Counted from the first letter of the stretch, positions 10,699-21,036 are shown. The stretch: 64,000 bases of DNA from Chlamydiales bacterium (GCA_029240075.1 JARBTQ010000006.1:1-64000); one strand, 5' to 3'. The notes: a model not told the origin generated them from the letters alone. Translations and numbers: made by a program.

Positions 10699-11547
10699 AT
10701 GTTACTAGGTTTTCATGCAGGAGCATCAGGTATTAACTACAATGAAGAAAGACAAAAGGTCATTACTCATAATTTATCTAATCAATCGACTGACAGCTTC
10801 AAAAAATCCTTGTTAATGTTACAAACCCGTCAGCAGAACCCTGATACAAGAGGGGTGGACTCGGCTGTTCGAGCAGGGCTGTCTCCCTTCTATGGCGTGC
10901 AACGCAATGGTGTATATAAAAATTTAGCCTCTGTAGGTAGCGTACAAACTACAAATAACCCTATGGATGTTGCAATTAATGAAAATACGCCAAATGCCTT
11001 CTTTGCTGTTAAGCATTCAGATGGTTCAGATCCTAGAACCTACTATACACGTAATGGAAAGCTTTCAATAGGTTTACAAAATCGTTTAGACCCCAACAGT
11101 CCCAATGTTCTTTACGTAGCAGGGCATATGGCATTAGACCCTCAAAATCAGCCTATTCCTATAGATCCAGCTGCAGGCTCCATTGAAATTGGACGAGATG
11201 GGCAAGTATTCCAAGCAGGAGCACCTATAGCTGAGCTAGCTGTTTTTCGTATGAATAAGAGTGCCGATCCCTTGAAGCAAGAAAATGCTAATTTACAGCT
11301 TTTAGAAAGCAAAGAAGGGCTCCTATATTCTATTCCAGATTTTGTTAAGGAAGTTGTTCCATTCAGAATTAATCCTGATGATAACCCAAATATCCTCAGA
11401 CAAGGCGCTATAGAAGGTTCAAACGTGAATGCACTGCAAGAAATGGTTGAGATGATGAACACTACGAGAAGTGCTTCCGCTAACCAGTTGGCTATGTCTA
11501 CACATGCTGGATTATTAGAGAAGCTATTTCAATACGCTAGAGCTTAA
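10699..11547 (+). CDS. flgF: Flagellar basal-body rod protein FlgF (FlgF/FlgG family)
   Basis: MLLGFHAGASGINYNEERQKVITHNLSNQSTDSFKKS; C-terminal EGSNVNALQEMVEMMNTTRS; AGGAG upstream of ATG 10699. ORF track start 10645 is a TTG inside the sigma-54 promoter. Confidence 0.85.
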   Translation: MLLGFHAGASGINYNEERQKVITHNLSNQSTDSFKKSLLMLQTRQQNPDTRGVDSAVRAGLSPFYGVQRNGVYKNLASVGSVQTTNNPMDVAINENTPNAFFAVKHSDGSDPRTYYTRNGKLSIGLQNRLDPNSPNVLYVAGHMALDPQNQPIPIDPAAGSIEIGRDGQVFQAGAPIAELAVFRMNKSADPLKQENANLQLLESKEGLLYSIPDFVKEVVPFRINPDDNPNILRQGAIEGSNVNALQEMVEMMNTTRSASANQLAMSTHAGLLEKLFQYARA

Positions 11548-11591
11548 TTCCAATTCATACACTAAAAAAATAAAATAGATAAGAGGTAAAT

Positions 11592-12383
11592 ATGTCGGAA
11601 AGAGCAATGTGGACCGCAGCAAATGGTATGAAAGCAAATATGATCAAAATGGATGTTATTGCTAACAACCTCGCTAACGCTGGAGTCAATGGATTTAAGA
11701 AGAGTAACCCTGAGTTTCAAGATCTATTATACCAAACTTTAGTGGCTCCTGGGCAATCTACAGGTGCTGATACAAGAAATCCTGTAGGACAACAGGTCGG
11801 TGTAGGAACTAGACTTTCAGCTATTTCTAAGCAATTTACCCAAGGTGACATGATCGGTACAGGTAATGACTTGAATGTTGCAATTATGGGACAAGGATTA
11901 TTTGAACTAGAAGGAGCTCAAGGTGAAAAAATCTATACACGTGATGGAAATTTCCACCTTTCAGATCAAGGTGAAATCGTAAATGCGGATGGGTATAAAT
12001 TAGCTAATATTCAAGCAGTCCCTACAAATTATCGCAAGATCAATTTCAATAAAGAAGGGTATGTTTCATACATTGATGCTGATTCTGGCCAAGAAACAGA
12101 TCTAGGGCGCCTACAGCTAGTTACTTTTGCTAATTATTCCGGGTTAGATGCTCAGGGTGGAAATATTTACAAAGAAAGTCAAGCTTCTGGAGCAGCAACT
12201 CCTGTAAATCCAGGAGAACAGGGAGCTGGTACAATTTCGCATCAATTTTTAGAAGGTTCAAACGTTGTTATCGTGGAAGAAATGGTTAAATTGATGTCTG
12301 CAGAACGTTCTTACCAAACAAACTCAAAGGCTATAAGAGCTGGAGACGAAATGCTGGAAATTGCTAATCAAATTGCTCGCTAA
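11592..12383 (+). CDS. flgG: Flagellar distal rod protein FlgG
   Basis: AMWTAANGMKANMIKMDVIANNLANAGVNGFKKSNPEFQDLLYQT; EGSNVVIVEEMVKLMSAERSYQTNSKAIRAGDEM. Confidence 0.97.
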   Translation: MSERAMWTAANGMKANMIKMDVIANNLANAGVNGFKKSNPEFQDLLYQTLVAPGQSTGADTRNPVGQQVGVGTRLSAISKQFTQGDMIGTGNDLNVAIMGQGLFELEGAQGEKIYTRDGNFHLSDQGEIVNADGYKLANIQAVPTNYRKINFNKEGYVSYIDADSGQETDLGRLQLVTFANYSGLDAQGGNIYKESQASGAATPVNPGEQGAGTISHQFLEGSNVVIVEEMVKLMSAERSYQTNSKAIRAGDEMLEIANQIAR

Positions 12384-12411
12384 TAGCGTTAGATAAACGG
12401 GGGATTCTATC

Positions 12412-13386
12412 ATGCTAAAACATTATGTCTGCTCACTATGGTATATGGGTTTTTATTTACTTTTCCTGTGTGGCGCTGTTCAAGGTTTTTGCAGTATTGA
12501 GGTAGAGCTTATTGAATCAGTTGCAGTGCGCAGCACTACAATTACTCTAGGAGACATTGCTCATATCTCGGCGGATGATTCAAGCTCCCGTCAACGCGTA
12601 GCGCAAATTATTATCGATCAATTTCCAAATGTCGATACTAGTCGAGTGATCTCTTCATTCAAAATTAAAAAGACTTTAGAGCAAGCTGGGTTTCAGGAAG
12701 TAAAGCTCACTGGCTTGAATAGTAAAGTTTATGTGGATACACAAATTGTCCCTGTGATGTCTATTGAAAAAGCTATTGAGGATTGGCTACACAGCTTACT
12801 AACTTCTGATGTGGAAGCCGTAATTCAATACGAGAAAATTCCCCACCAGTGGAAAGTTCCTGCGGGAGAGCAATTTTCCATAGAAGTTACTTCAGCAAAA
12901 AATAGAATTGGTGGTGTTGTAAGCTTAACTTTGAAAGCTGTAGATGGCAAAAAGATGATTAGTTCAAGCCAAGCTCGAATTAACGTTGCTCTTTATAGAC
13001 CAGTAGTGACTCTCGCTAGACACATGAAAAAAGGCGATCATTTGGATGAGAGTAGCTTGATGGTTCAAAGAATGGATGTTACGCAATCAAATGGTATGGA
13101 AATTGCTGATTTAAAAGAAGTTTTAGGCAAAGTGCTGAAAAAAGATTTAGGGGCAGATAGCCTACTTTATAGACAAGATTTAGATCTACCGATTTTGATT
13201 GAGAAAGGGTCCTTAAACAGAATAATTGTAGTCAATGGCGATCTAAAGATGAATATGACAGGAGCTAAAGCTTTGCAGAATGGAAAGAAGGCAGAAACTA
13301 TAAATTTTACGAATCCAATTAACGAAAAAACAGTTATACAAGCAAAAGTAATTAGAGCTGGCTTAGCAGTAATGCATATAAATTAA
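12412..13386 (+). CDS. flgA: Flagella basal body P-ring formation protein FlgA
   Basis: Signal peptide, SAF-like ARHMKKGDHLDESSLMVQRMDV, C-terminal KAETINFTNPINEKTVIQAKVIRAGLAV; position between flgG and flgH. Confidence 0.88.
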   Translation: MLKHYVCSLWYMGFYLLFLCGAVQGFCSIEVELIESVAVRSTTITLGDIAHISADDSSSRQRVAQIIIDQFPNVDTSRVISSFKIKKTLEQAGFQEVKLTGLNSKVYVDTQIVPVMSIEKAIEDWLHSLLTSDVEAVIQYEKIPHQWKVPAGEQFSIEVTSAKNRIGGVVSLTLKAVDGKKMISSSQARINVALYRPVVTLARHMKKGDHLDESSLMVQRMDVTQSNGMEIADLKEVLGKVLKKDLGADSLLYRQDLDLPILIEKGSLNRIIVVNGDLKMNMTGAKALQNGKKAETINFTNPINEKTVIQAKVIRAGLAVMHIN

Positions 13387-13491
13387 AGTATAGACCCCTT
13401 GCAAAACTCTTTTTACTGGAATTTAATAGACTAATTGGCAAAGGGTTCTGCAAGCAATCTAATGCTAAGGATAAATGAGGAGTATAAGACA

Positions 13492-14109
13492 ATGTTTCAT
13501 AATAAATGGTTATTAGCAGTTATAAGTTCTATGACTTTGATAGGAGCCCCATTATCTGCGGCCCGCCCTTCTCTTTATAGTATAAAGAATTCTCCATTTG
13601 CTGCTGATAATGCTGCTAATGTAGGCGATTTATTGACAATCATTGTGGATGAGTTTGCTGATGCTAAAGATGAGGGTGAAAATGATAGTGAGCTCTCTAG
13701 CGATGTTCTTAGCAGTACTTTAAACAATTTTTTGCTTTCTTACATACATCTGGATGGAAGACTGGGGAAAGCTATAGGGAATAATAGAGCGGGCTCAGCT
13801 GATACTAATAAGATTAAAGGGAAAGCTAAAAATATCAATAAACATGACTTTAAAACGGAACTACAGGCACGAGTAATTGAAGTTGTGGCTCCTGACCAGC
13901 TTTTAATCAGAGGAAGTAGATCTTTAAATTTTAATGGAAAGCTCAAAGATGTTTTTATTACAGGGATTATCCGCAAGCAAGACATCTCTGTTGCTAACTC
14001 TATTGAATCTAAGAAATTAGCAGATGCCACAATAGAAATTGATGGAGAAGTTGTTTCCAAAGATTTACAACCAGGCTTCTTTAGAAAGTTGTTAAGAAAA
14101 GTTTTTTAA
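13492..14109 (+). CDS. flgH: Flagellar L-ring protein FlgH
   Basis: Signal-like N-terminus from ATG 13492 with GAGGAG upstream; NVGDLLTIIVDEFADAK; NINKHDFKTELQARVIEVVAPDQLLIRGSRSLNFNGKLKDVFITGIIRKQDI. Confidence 0.93.
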   Translation: MFHNKWLLAVISSMTLIGAPLSAARPSLYSIKNSPFAADNAANVGDLLTIIVDEFADAKDEGENDSELSSDVLSSTLNNFLLSYIHLDGRLGKAIGNNRAGSADTNKIKGKAKNINKHDFKTELQARVIEVVAPDQLLIRGSRSLNFNGKLKDVFITGIIRKQDISVANSIESKKLADATIEIDGEVVSKDLQPGFFRKLLRKVF

Positions 14110-14134
14110 GCTAACAAACCCTACGGGAAAAATT

Positions 14135-15367
14135 ATGAAAACGAAAGCGATGATGTTAGCTTGTTTAAGCTACGCACTTCTAATGTTTAATTCCCTTCAA
14201 GCTCAAATCAGCCCTGATTGGAAGATTATTAAAGAAAAAGAAAATTTAGATAAAGCATTAGAGCCCTATCGTGCAGGGCCAGCTCCGGGGCGTTCAATCA
14301 AAATTGGTGATTTAACCAATGTGGTCGGAGATGAAAAAGTGGTATTAACTGGTTTCGGGATAGTTTCTGGTCTCAATGGGACAGGGGATAGTGCTGGTCC
14401 AGCTAGAGATATGCTTGTGAAGGTAGCGCAGAGACAAGGAATTCAATTCAACGCAGCCTCTTTGCAGGGAAAGAATCTTGCTTTAGTGTCTATCTCAGCA
14501 GAAGTATCCCCATATCAGAGAACTTTTGACATAGCTGTTAAATCAATTGGAGATGCAAAATCATTGCAAAATGGTTTTTTAGAGGCTTCAACGCTTAGTC
14601 CTGTAGGTTCTGATGTGGTCTATGCCTTTGCTTCAGGAGCTCTTTCTTTGGGCGCTCGTTATTTTGCTGCTACACCTGGAAATGGAGCAGGAGCTACAGC
14701 AGGAGGAGCAACATCTGTTACAATTGGACACCCTACGGCTGCATTCGTAATTGATGGAGGAGAAGTTGTTAAGGAGATTCCTACTGCTCGTCTAGAAGAT
14801 AATAAGCTAACCTTATTTATTAAACATCCTAACGAAAGAACATCAATTAATATATCTGATTCAATCAATCGTTACATGGGCAAGATGGGTATCGAGGCGG
14901 AAGCTACAAGTGCTTCTACAGTCACTATTTATGTGCCAAAGTATTACCAAAATAACCAAGGTAGATTAACTCAGTTAATTGCAGACATCAATGATATGCC
15001 CGCGACAGTTTCCCGTAGAGCTATTATAACTATCGACCAAGGTTCTGGTGTCATTGCTATGACCGAAGGGGTAAAGATGGAGCCAGGTTCTATCACAATT
15101 GCAGGTATTACAGTTTCTGTATCTTCTGATGTTCAAGCTGTTAATAAAGGTGGAATCTTAGGAGGAAACGACTTTGTAGAGCAGCCTTCTCTTGAAGTTG
15201 ATGAAAAGAAAGCTAATTTTCTTTCAATACCTGCTGGTACTGATCTCAGAATGGTTCAGGAAACATTGAATGCCATGAAACTAACGCCTACAAGTATGAT
15301 TTCAGTCTTTAACGCTATGCATAAAGCAGGAATGATTCATGCTGATTTAATTATCTTGCCGAAATAA
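14135..15367 (+). CDS. flgI: Flagellar P-ring protein FlgI
   Basis: IKIGDLTNVVGDEKVVLTGFGIVSGLNGTGDS; SPVGSDVVYAFASGALSLGA; C-terminal LNAMKLTPTSMISVFNAMHKAGMIHADLIILPK. Confidence 0.96.
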   Translation: MKTKAMMLACLSYALLMFNSLQAQISPDWKIIKEKENLDKALEPYRAGPAPGRSIKIGDLTNVVGDEKVVLTGFGIVSGLNGTGDSAGPARDMLVKVAQRQGIQFNAASLQGKNLALVSISAEVSPYQRTFDIAVKSIGDAKSLQNGFLEASTLSPVGSDVVYAFASGALSLGARYFAATPGNGAGATAGGATSVTIGHPTAAFVIDGGEVVKEIPTARLEDNKLTLFIKHPNERTSINISDSINRYMGKMGIEAEATSASTVTIYVPKYYQNNQGRLTQLIADINDMPATVSRRAIITIDQGSGVIAMTEGVKMEPGSITIAGITVSVSSDVQAVNKGGILGGNDFVEQPSLEVDEKKANFLSIPAGTDLRMVQETLNAMKLTPTSMISVFNAMHKAGMIHADLIILPK

Positions 15368-15390
15368 GCATATGGGATAGAGGAATAATC

Positions 15391-15729
15391 ATGAGTGTTA
15401 TAAATAGTTCTATACCGAATACAAAAGCAAATTACAATATTGGGAACACCAACTTTCGCAATAACCATGTTAGCAAAGATCCAAAGCAAGTGGGAGCCGA
15501 TTTTGAATCATTTGTATTCTACAGACCTATGTTTAAAATGATGAGAGAGGATCAATTCGCGACAAAAGAAGATCCTTTCTTTAATAGTGATGAGATGAAA
15601 AACATACAAGAAATGCGCGATGAGGTTATTGCCGATTACTTAGGAGCTCAAGGTAAACTAGGAATGATCAAGCTTTTAGAAGAGTCAGCATATATTTCAG
15701 AGCAGAAAAATACAGCTGAAGCTGTATGA
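15391..15729 (+). CDS. flgJ: FlgJ-type rod-binding protein, N-terminal domain only (no muramidase)
   Basis: ADFESFVFYRPMFKMMREDQF...MRDEVIADYLGAQGKLGMIKLLEE resembles FlgJ N-domain; follows flgI; 112 aa. Confidence 0.75.
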   Translation: MSVINSSIPNTKANYNIGNTNFRNNHVSKDPKQVGADFESFVFYRPMFKMMREDQFATKEDPFFNSDEMKNIQEMRDEVIADYLGAQGKLGMIKLLEESAYISEQKNTAEAV

Positions 15730-15775
15730 ATTATATAGTTAAGTAAAATGAAATATTTGTATAGAAGAGGCTCTT

Positions 15776-16354
15776 ATGGAAATAGATAAAGATCGCTACA
15801 TAGATCCAGAAAAGGAGCAGAGTGACATTGTAAAGAGCGCTCAAAAACGATTACAAGAATTGATGCAGCGTGAGATAGCAGTTATGAGAGAAATGCTATC
15901 TAGTATGCAAAGAGAACAAGATAGCTTATTGCTAAATAATGTCAATGTATTGCAGATGATAATGAAGGATAGAGAAGCTATTTTTGAAACTTTAATGAGC
16001 ATTAGAAATGAAAGAATAGAAGAAGTGAAGCTTGTCGCAACTTTACTCTACAAAGCAAAAGGATACCCGCCCAATAATGATGGTCAGGAGAAAAAATTAG
16101 AAGACTTATTAGATCCTACGAGCTCTGAGACCTGTGAAATCTTTTTACTAAGAGACCAACTACTGGCTTTATTAGAGAAAATCAATGAGCAAAATAGCCG
16201 CAATAACCGTCTTATTCAGAATCGGATCAGGAATACGAAAGAATTAATGCGACGCTTGTATCCGAATGAATTAGGCCCAGTCTATCAAGGAGACGGGAAA
16301 TATGCGCAAAAAACAAAAATTACCACAATGACTTTGATCAATCATGAGGGATAG
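15776..16354 (+). CDS. flgN: FlgN-like flagellar export chaperone
   Basis: Helical 192-aa protein directly upstream of flgK; LLALLEKINEQNSRNNRLIQNRI resembles FlgN C-terminal half. Confidence 0.6.
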   Translation: MEIDKDRYIDPEKEQSDIVKSAQKRLQELMQREIAVMREMLSSMQREQDSLLLNNVNVLQMIMKDREAIFETLMSIRNERIEEVKLVATLLYKAKGYPPNNDGQEKKLEDLLDPTSSETCEIFLLRDQLLALLEKINEQNSRNNRLIQNRIRNTKELMRRLYPNELGPVYQGDGKYAQKTKITTMTLINHEG

Positions 16355-16357
16355 CTT

Positions 16358-18682
16358 ATGTGCAGTATGAATGTTAGTAAAGATGCGATGTTAGTTTATC
16401 GTAAAGGGTTAGATGTTTTTGCGCGTAATATTTCACAGGCTGGAAATAAAAATTATTCCCGTCAAGAAGTAACTCTGGCTACAGCGGGTAGTATACAGAT
16501 TGGGGGATTTCATTATGGTCAGGGAGTGGAAATTGCTAGCATACAACGCATTCGTAATGAAATGCTTGATAAGCAAGTTCGTTCTGTTAACGCAGATCAC
16601 AGTGGGAATACTTTAAAAGCTCAATGGTTAGATCGTCTGTTAAATATACATAACAATTCTGAAGGTGTTGGATTAAATCATCATCTTGCTATGTTTTGGA
16701 ATAGCTGGACAACATTGTCTTCTTCAACAGCTTCCAATGAAACGGCATGTAGGCAAGAAGTTATTAATTCAGCTAAAGCTCTAGTTCATTCTGTCAGAAC
16801 ATTGGATGCGGAGCTTGACGCGCATGGAGATGTAGCTAATAGCGATTTATCAACAAAAGTTGAGAGGTTCAATCATGTTACTAAGGAAATTTCCCATTTA
16901 AATGAGCTTATTCTTTCTGCTGAAGTAGGAGCTGAATCCAAAGCAAATGATCTCAGAGATCGAAGAGATGGCTTATTAGATGAATTATCGAACTTAATGG
17001 AAATTTCTACAAAAGAAGATAGTTCGGGGAATTTTACAGTATTTGTTGGAAATCATGCAGTCGTTATGGGGCCTAATTCTGAAAAACTTGTAGAAAGAGA
17101 TCCAAGCTCTAGTAGTCCCTATAGTCATTTCAAATTAGCATGGGAGTTTGGAGATTCTTTTACGCCCCCATTTACAGGGGAAATTCCTGCATTACTTGAT
17201 GTTCGAGATACAATGATTGCTGAACAGCATGAAAACCTTAATACTTTTACAAAAGACTTTATTGACGCTGTCAATACTATCTACTCTAATGGTATTGGAG
17301 CCGAGGGTGAAACCGTCATGCGTAGTCGTTTAGGAGTCTCTGCCTTAGGTGTTTCAGATTCTATGACTCCTTTAAATTTAGTGCCTAATGGCGAAACAGG
17401 GCATATTGAATTTGGATTTTACGACAGTCAACAAAACTTAGTTCGCACGGCTGGTATAGTAGTTCATTCTACAGACACCTTAGCGCAAATTATGGCTAAA
17501 TTAAACAATATTAAAGGTTTAAACGCTTCTGTTATTTCAGATCCAGATGATAATTACAAACTGGAATTTTCAATAAATAGTGCTGAATGTAGTTTAGGCG
17601 AAGTTCAATTTGGCATCGTAAATAATGCTAGTGGAAGCTTTGATGAAAATGGCATTTTCAAAGCAGATGGTAAATTTGACAATACTACTGGTCGGTCAGA
17701 TCAAAAAGGGATTTTACAGCTTTTTGGATTTCCTGGTTACAATGATAGTATAAGCTTTCATAAGTCTACGAATATAAGTTCAGTCCTCCCTATCTTAGCT
17801 AGTCAAGACATTACTAATCTATATAATGATTTAGACGTAGTAAGCGTAGCAGCTGCTAGAACTAAAAAGCTGGGTTTAAGTGGTTATTTTACAGTGGATA
17901 CATTTGAAACCGCTACTAGTACAGTTTCTAATGCGGGGCATCATGCTCAGCAATTTCGTATAGATGTTGTTCCTACTGATTGTATGGATGACATCATGAA
18001 TAAAATTAATAACTTAACGACAGACTATGGCGTAAGCATGTCGTTCAACTCCTTAACAAATCAATACGAGTTGACTAGTTTAACAGTAACAGATGCTTAT
18101 GGTGAAATTCTAGACGTTACGGGATCTACAACTCCTGACGGATCAACGGCTTACGCTGTGCAGCTTTCTTTTGGTAATTTTTACCATGAAAGTATAACAG
18201 CAACTGATCGACCTCCTTTAGGCTATAATGGTCTAGGCGATAATACAAGGTTGTTTGCTCTAATGCAAATGAATACTCTCTTTAGTGGAAGAGATGCCAA
18301 TGATATCGATATGGATGATACTATCACTTCCGTTTGGCAAATTCATAAAGGATACAGTACTCATCCTGGTGATAACGGTATGGCTTTAGATATGTTCCGG
18401 CTTAAAGATCAAAAAATTGCTGCAAACAATTCTACCACTTTAGATCAAAGCTATAGAGATCTTATTGCTAAACTTGCCCAAGAAGCTAAAGAAGCTGAAA
18501 CGTATGTTGTAGATTCCGATGTTAAACTAAAAGGTATCATAGATAAAAGACAAGGAATCTCAGGTGTTAGCTTGGATGAAGAATTAGCAGCAATGATGCA
18601 ATACCAGCAATACTACGCTTTTAATGCGAGAATTTTTGAAATGATGAATGAAATTGATAAAATGACTTTACAACTAGGCTAA
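16358..18682 (+). CDS. flgK: Flagellar hook-associated protein 1 FlgK
   Basis: N-terminal LDVFARNISQAGNKNYSRQEV; C-terminal GVSLDEELAAMMQYQQYYAFNARIFEMMNEIDKM. Confidence 0.95.
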   Translation: MCSMNVSKDAMLVYRKGLDVFARNISQAGNKNYSRQEVTLATAGSIQIGGFHYGQGVEIASIQRIRNEMLDKQVRSVNADHSGNTLKAQWLDRLLNIHNNSEGVGLNHHLAMFWNSWTTLSSSTASNETACRQEVINSAKALVHSVRTLDAELDAHGDVANSDLSTKVERFNHVTKEISHLNELILSAEVGAESKANDLRDRRDGLLDELSNLMEISTKEDSSGNFTVFVGNHAVVMGPNSEKLVERDPSSSSPYSHFKLAWEFGDSFTPPFTGEIPALLDVRDTMIAEQHENLNTFTKDFIDAVNTIYSNGIGAEGETVMRSRLGVSALGVSDSMTPLNLVPNGETGHIEFGFYDSQQNLVRTAGIVVHSTDTLAQIMAKLNNIKGLNASVISDPDDNYKLEFSINSAECSLGEVQFGIVNNASGSFDENGIFKADGKFDNTTGRSDQKGILQLFGFPGYNDSISFHKSTNISSVLPILASQDITNLYNDLDVVSVAAARTKKLGLSGYFTVDTFETATSTVSNAGHHAQQFRIDVVPTDCMDDIMNKINNLTTDYGVSMSFNSLTNQYELTSLTVTDAYGEILDVTGSTTPDGSTAYAVQLSFGNFYHESITATDRPPLGYNGLGDNTRLFALMQMNTLFSGRDANDIDMDDTITSVWQIHKGYSTHPGDNGMALDMFRLKDQKIAANNSTTLDQSYRDLIAKLAQEAKEAETYVVDSDVKLKGIIDKRQGISGVSLDEELAAMMQYQQYYAFNARIFEMMNEIDKMTLQLG

Positions 18683-18709
18683 AATAGTTATTAAGAAAGG
18701 AATCATAGT

Positions 18710-19660
18710 ATGTCTGAATCAGAAAAAGTTTCCAATGTTCAAACGTTTGATCGTATGGTTTCCAGTATTAGGGAGCAAACAGCAAAGACTAGCCGTCTTG
18801 TAGAGCAGACGACTAGTGAACAGCGCCTTTTAAGTCCTGCAGATGATCCTGTTAGTTACAGTCAATCAATGCACTACCAAGCTAAAATTGCGCATAACAA
18901 AGAATTTGAAAAAACATATAAAGCAGCTAATACATGGATTACAGCTACTTCTAATTATTTGGATCAAGTAATAGGGGGAGTTTATCTGCGTGCAGGTGAA
19001 ATCGCAACAGATGCAAATGATGGTTCTAAAAATAGTCATGACAGACAAAACATGGCTGATGAAGTGGATGCATTATTAAATTCACTATTACAGCTGACAA
19101 ATGGACAACTAGCTGGTAATTATCTTTTTTCAGGCTCTAAGACAGAAACTCCCCCTTTTAGGGCGGAACGCAACGCAGATCAGCAGATTATAGCTGTTTA
19201 CTATGAAGGGGATTCTTTTGTTCAAAAATATCGGATGAGTAACGATGGAATGAGCCAAATAAACTTGATAGGTGGTAATTCTGGTAACGATAAAGCATTT
19301 GGATGCTTTATTGATACGAACTCTGGTGTAAATGTATTTAGTACTCTTATCAAACTTCGAGATCGCATTAATGACAATATTATGGATAACTCAGCAGGTG
19401 ATATGATTACCGAAATTCAATCTGTTACAGATCATTTAATTACTGCTCAGACTCGCTTGGGGGGATTTCAAAAGATTGCTCAATTAGATTTTGAAAGGGT
19501 TGAAGAGCAAGGTAGCTATATGGAAAAGGCCTTAAAAGACTTGGTTGATATGGACCCTATACAATCTTTAATAGAAATGAATAATTTGCAAGTATTGTAC
19601 CAGGCTTCTTTAGCAATGGCTACCCGTATAAGTCAGACGACTTTGCTAAACTATATGTAG
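18710..19660 (+). CDS. flgL: Flagellar hook-associated protein 3 FlgL
   Basis: LLSPADDPVSYSQSMHYQAKI; NGQLAGNYLFSGSKTETPPF; C-terminal LQVLYQASLAMATRISQTTLLNYM. Confidence 0.95.
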   Translation: MSESEKVSNVQTFDRMVSSIREQTAKTSRLVEQTTSEQRLLSPADDPVSYSQSMHYQAKIAHNKEFEKTYKAANTWITATSNYLDQVIGGVYLRAGEIATDANDGSKNSHDRQNMADEVDALLNSLLQLTNGQLAGNYLFSGSKTETPPFRAERNADQQIIAVYYEGDSFVQKYRMSNDGMSQINLIGGNSGNDKAFGCFIDTNSGVNVFSTLIKLRDRINDNIMDNSAGDMITEIQSVTDHLITAQTRLGGFQKIAQLDFERVEEQGSYMEKALKDLVDMDPIQSLIEMNNLQVLYQASLAMATRISQTTLLNYM

Positions 19661-19920
19661 CATTAGAAGCTTATCTAAGATTTAAAATTTTTTAGGTCAG
19701 CTAATTGATAAATAATAGCTTGTTCCTAGCATAGATGGTTTCTAGCAATTAAAGGGGTAGATCAATTATTTACATGACTCTAGATTTAGCTTTCACTAAT
19801 AAATTGAGCTACGCTAGTAAAAAAATAGATAAGTTTAAAAAATGAATTTAAAGTAGGCTGAAAAAGTTTATCCTAACATTTTTTGATATTTTTGTTTCAT
19901 AGCCGAAAAGAGGTACAGGC

Positions 19921-20370
19921 ATGCAACCATTAGAGAATGATTTTTTTGATACAAATGAAGGATGTAAGAATATCCAGCAAATCCTTTTTCCAGAGGGGCT
20001 ACCAGGTTTAGAAAACGTAAAAGAATTTTTACTTATTGCGGAAGAGGAGGAAACTCCTTTTGTCTGGTTGCAAGCTGCCCACAATCCTGAAACTTCATTT
20101 TTAACAGTAGATCCTTTTATCATTCATCCAAGTTATTTACCTGATATCTCTGAAGAGGATTTGCAGGCTGTAAATATCGGAGACTTAAGTGATGTCTTTC
20201 TCACTTGTATTGTGAATATGAGGAATAACCATGAGCAGGGAGTTACGGTTAATTTAGTAAGTCCCATTTTAATTAATTGGAAGAGTAAAGTGGGGAAACA
20301 AGTTATTTTACAAAACTACCAAGATTATTCTGTAAGATATCGTATAGATCAAGCTCCAAAAAGTGCATAA
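19921..20370 (+). CDS. fliW: Flagellar assembly factor FliW
   Basis: IQQILFPEGLPGLENVKEFLLI; PFVWLQAAHNPETSFLTVDPF; VTVNLVSPILINWKSKVGKQVIL. Confidence 0.95.
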   Translation: MQPLENDFFDTNEGCKNIQQILFPEGLPGLENVKEFLLIAEEEETPFVWLQAAHNPETSFLTVDPFIIHPSYLPDISEEDLQAVNIGDLSDVFLTCIVNMRNNHEQGVTVNLVSPILINWKSKVGKQVILQNYQDYSVRYRIDQAPKSA

Positions 20371-21036
20371 GATTTTATTTTATAATTAATATTTTATATT
20401 TATGTAGTGGTACTCGATAAATTTTGCTTAGTTTGGCTTTATATATGTTCTAATACTCTTTAAGATTAAGCCTTACAAAATAAACACTGCTATTCCTTTT
20501 TTCAAAAATCTATAGGTCAAGCATTGCGTGTCCTTAAAGGGTACTTTAATTTAAAGGCAACGGGTTTAGACTAGTTGCCTTTTCAAGTTTAAAAAGCTTC
20601 TTATAATCTTTAGCTAATAATATACTTGTAAGTCTCATAGATCTATCATAAAACCTGCAGTATGCTTTGTTGACCCCAATTATTAGATCTGTGTCATAGT
20701 TTTTTAAACAATCATAAAGTTTCTAGAAGGATAATCCGATAGTATATGTGGCTAGAGAAGCAGTTGATGTTAAGTTATCGGCGCAAAGTACAAGGAGGCT
20801 AAATCTCTTTCTAGATGTCTTTTCAACGAATTATTAATCTGAGGAGAGGGGAGCATAACTTATCTAAACTGGTTCTCTTTCTCTAGCCTCTTGCTTATTT
20901 ACCCCTAGGTCTTTTTTTTATTTTTACTGAAAGTGCCTAATTCTTTTCCTATGTAAAATAATATTTTAGGAGATAGAATTAATCTATATTTACTCATCGA
21001 TTAACTCCATACAGAATTTTAAAGGGATCAAAAGAT

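Noticed and set aside
13435-13457. Possible second sigma-54 box TTGGCAAAGGGTTCTGCAAG upstream of flgH
   Set aside because: GG-to-GC spacing is 13 rather than 12 nt; sigma-54 promoters are strict about this spacing, and flgH is likely inside the flgF operon anyway
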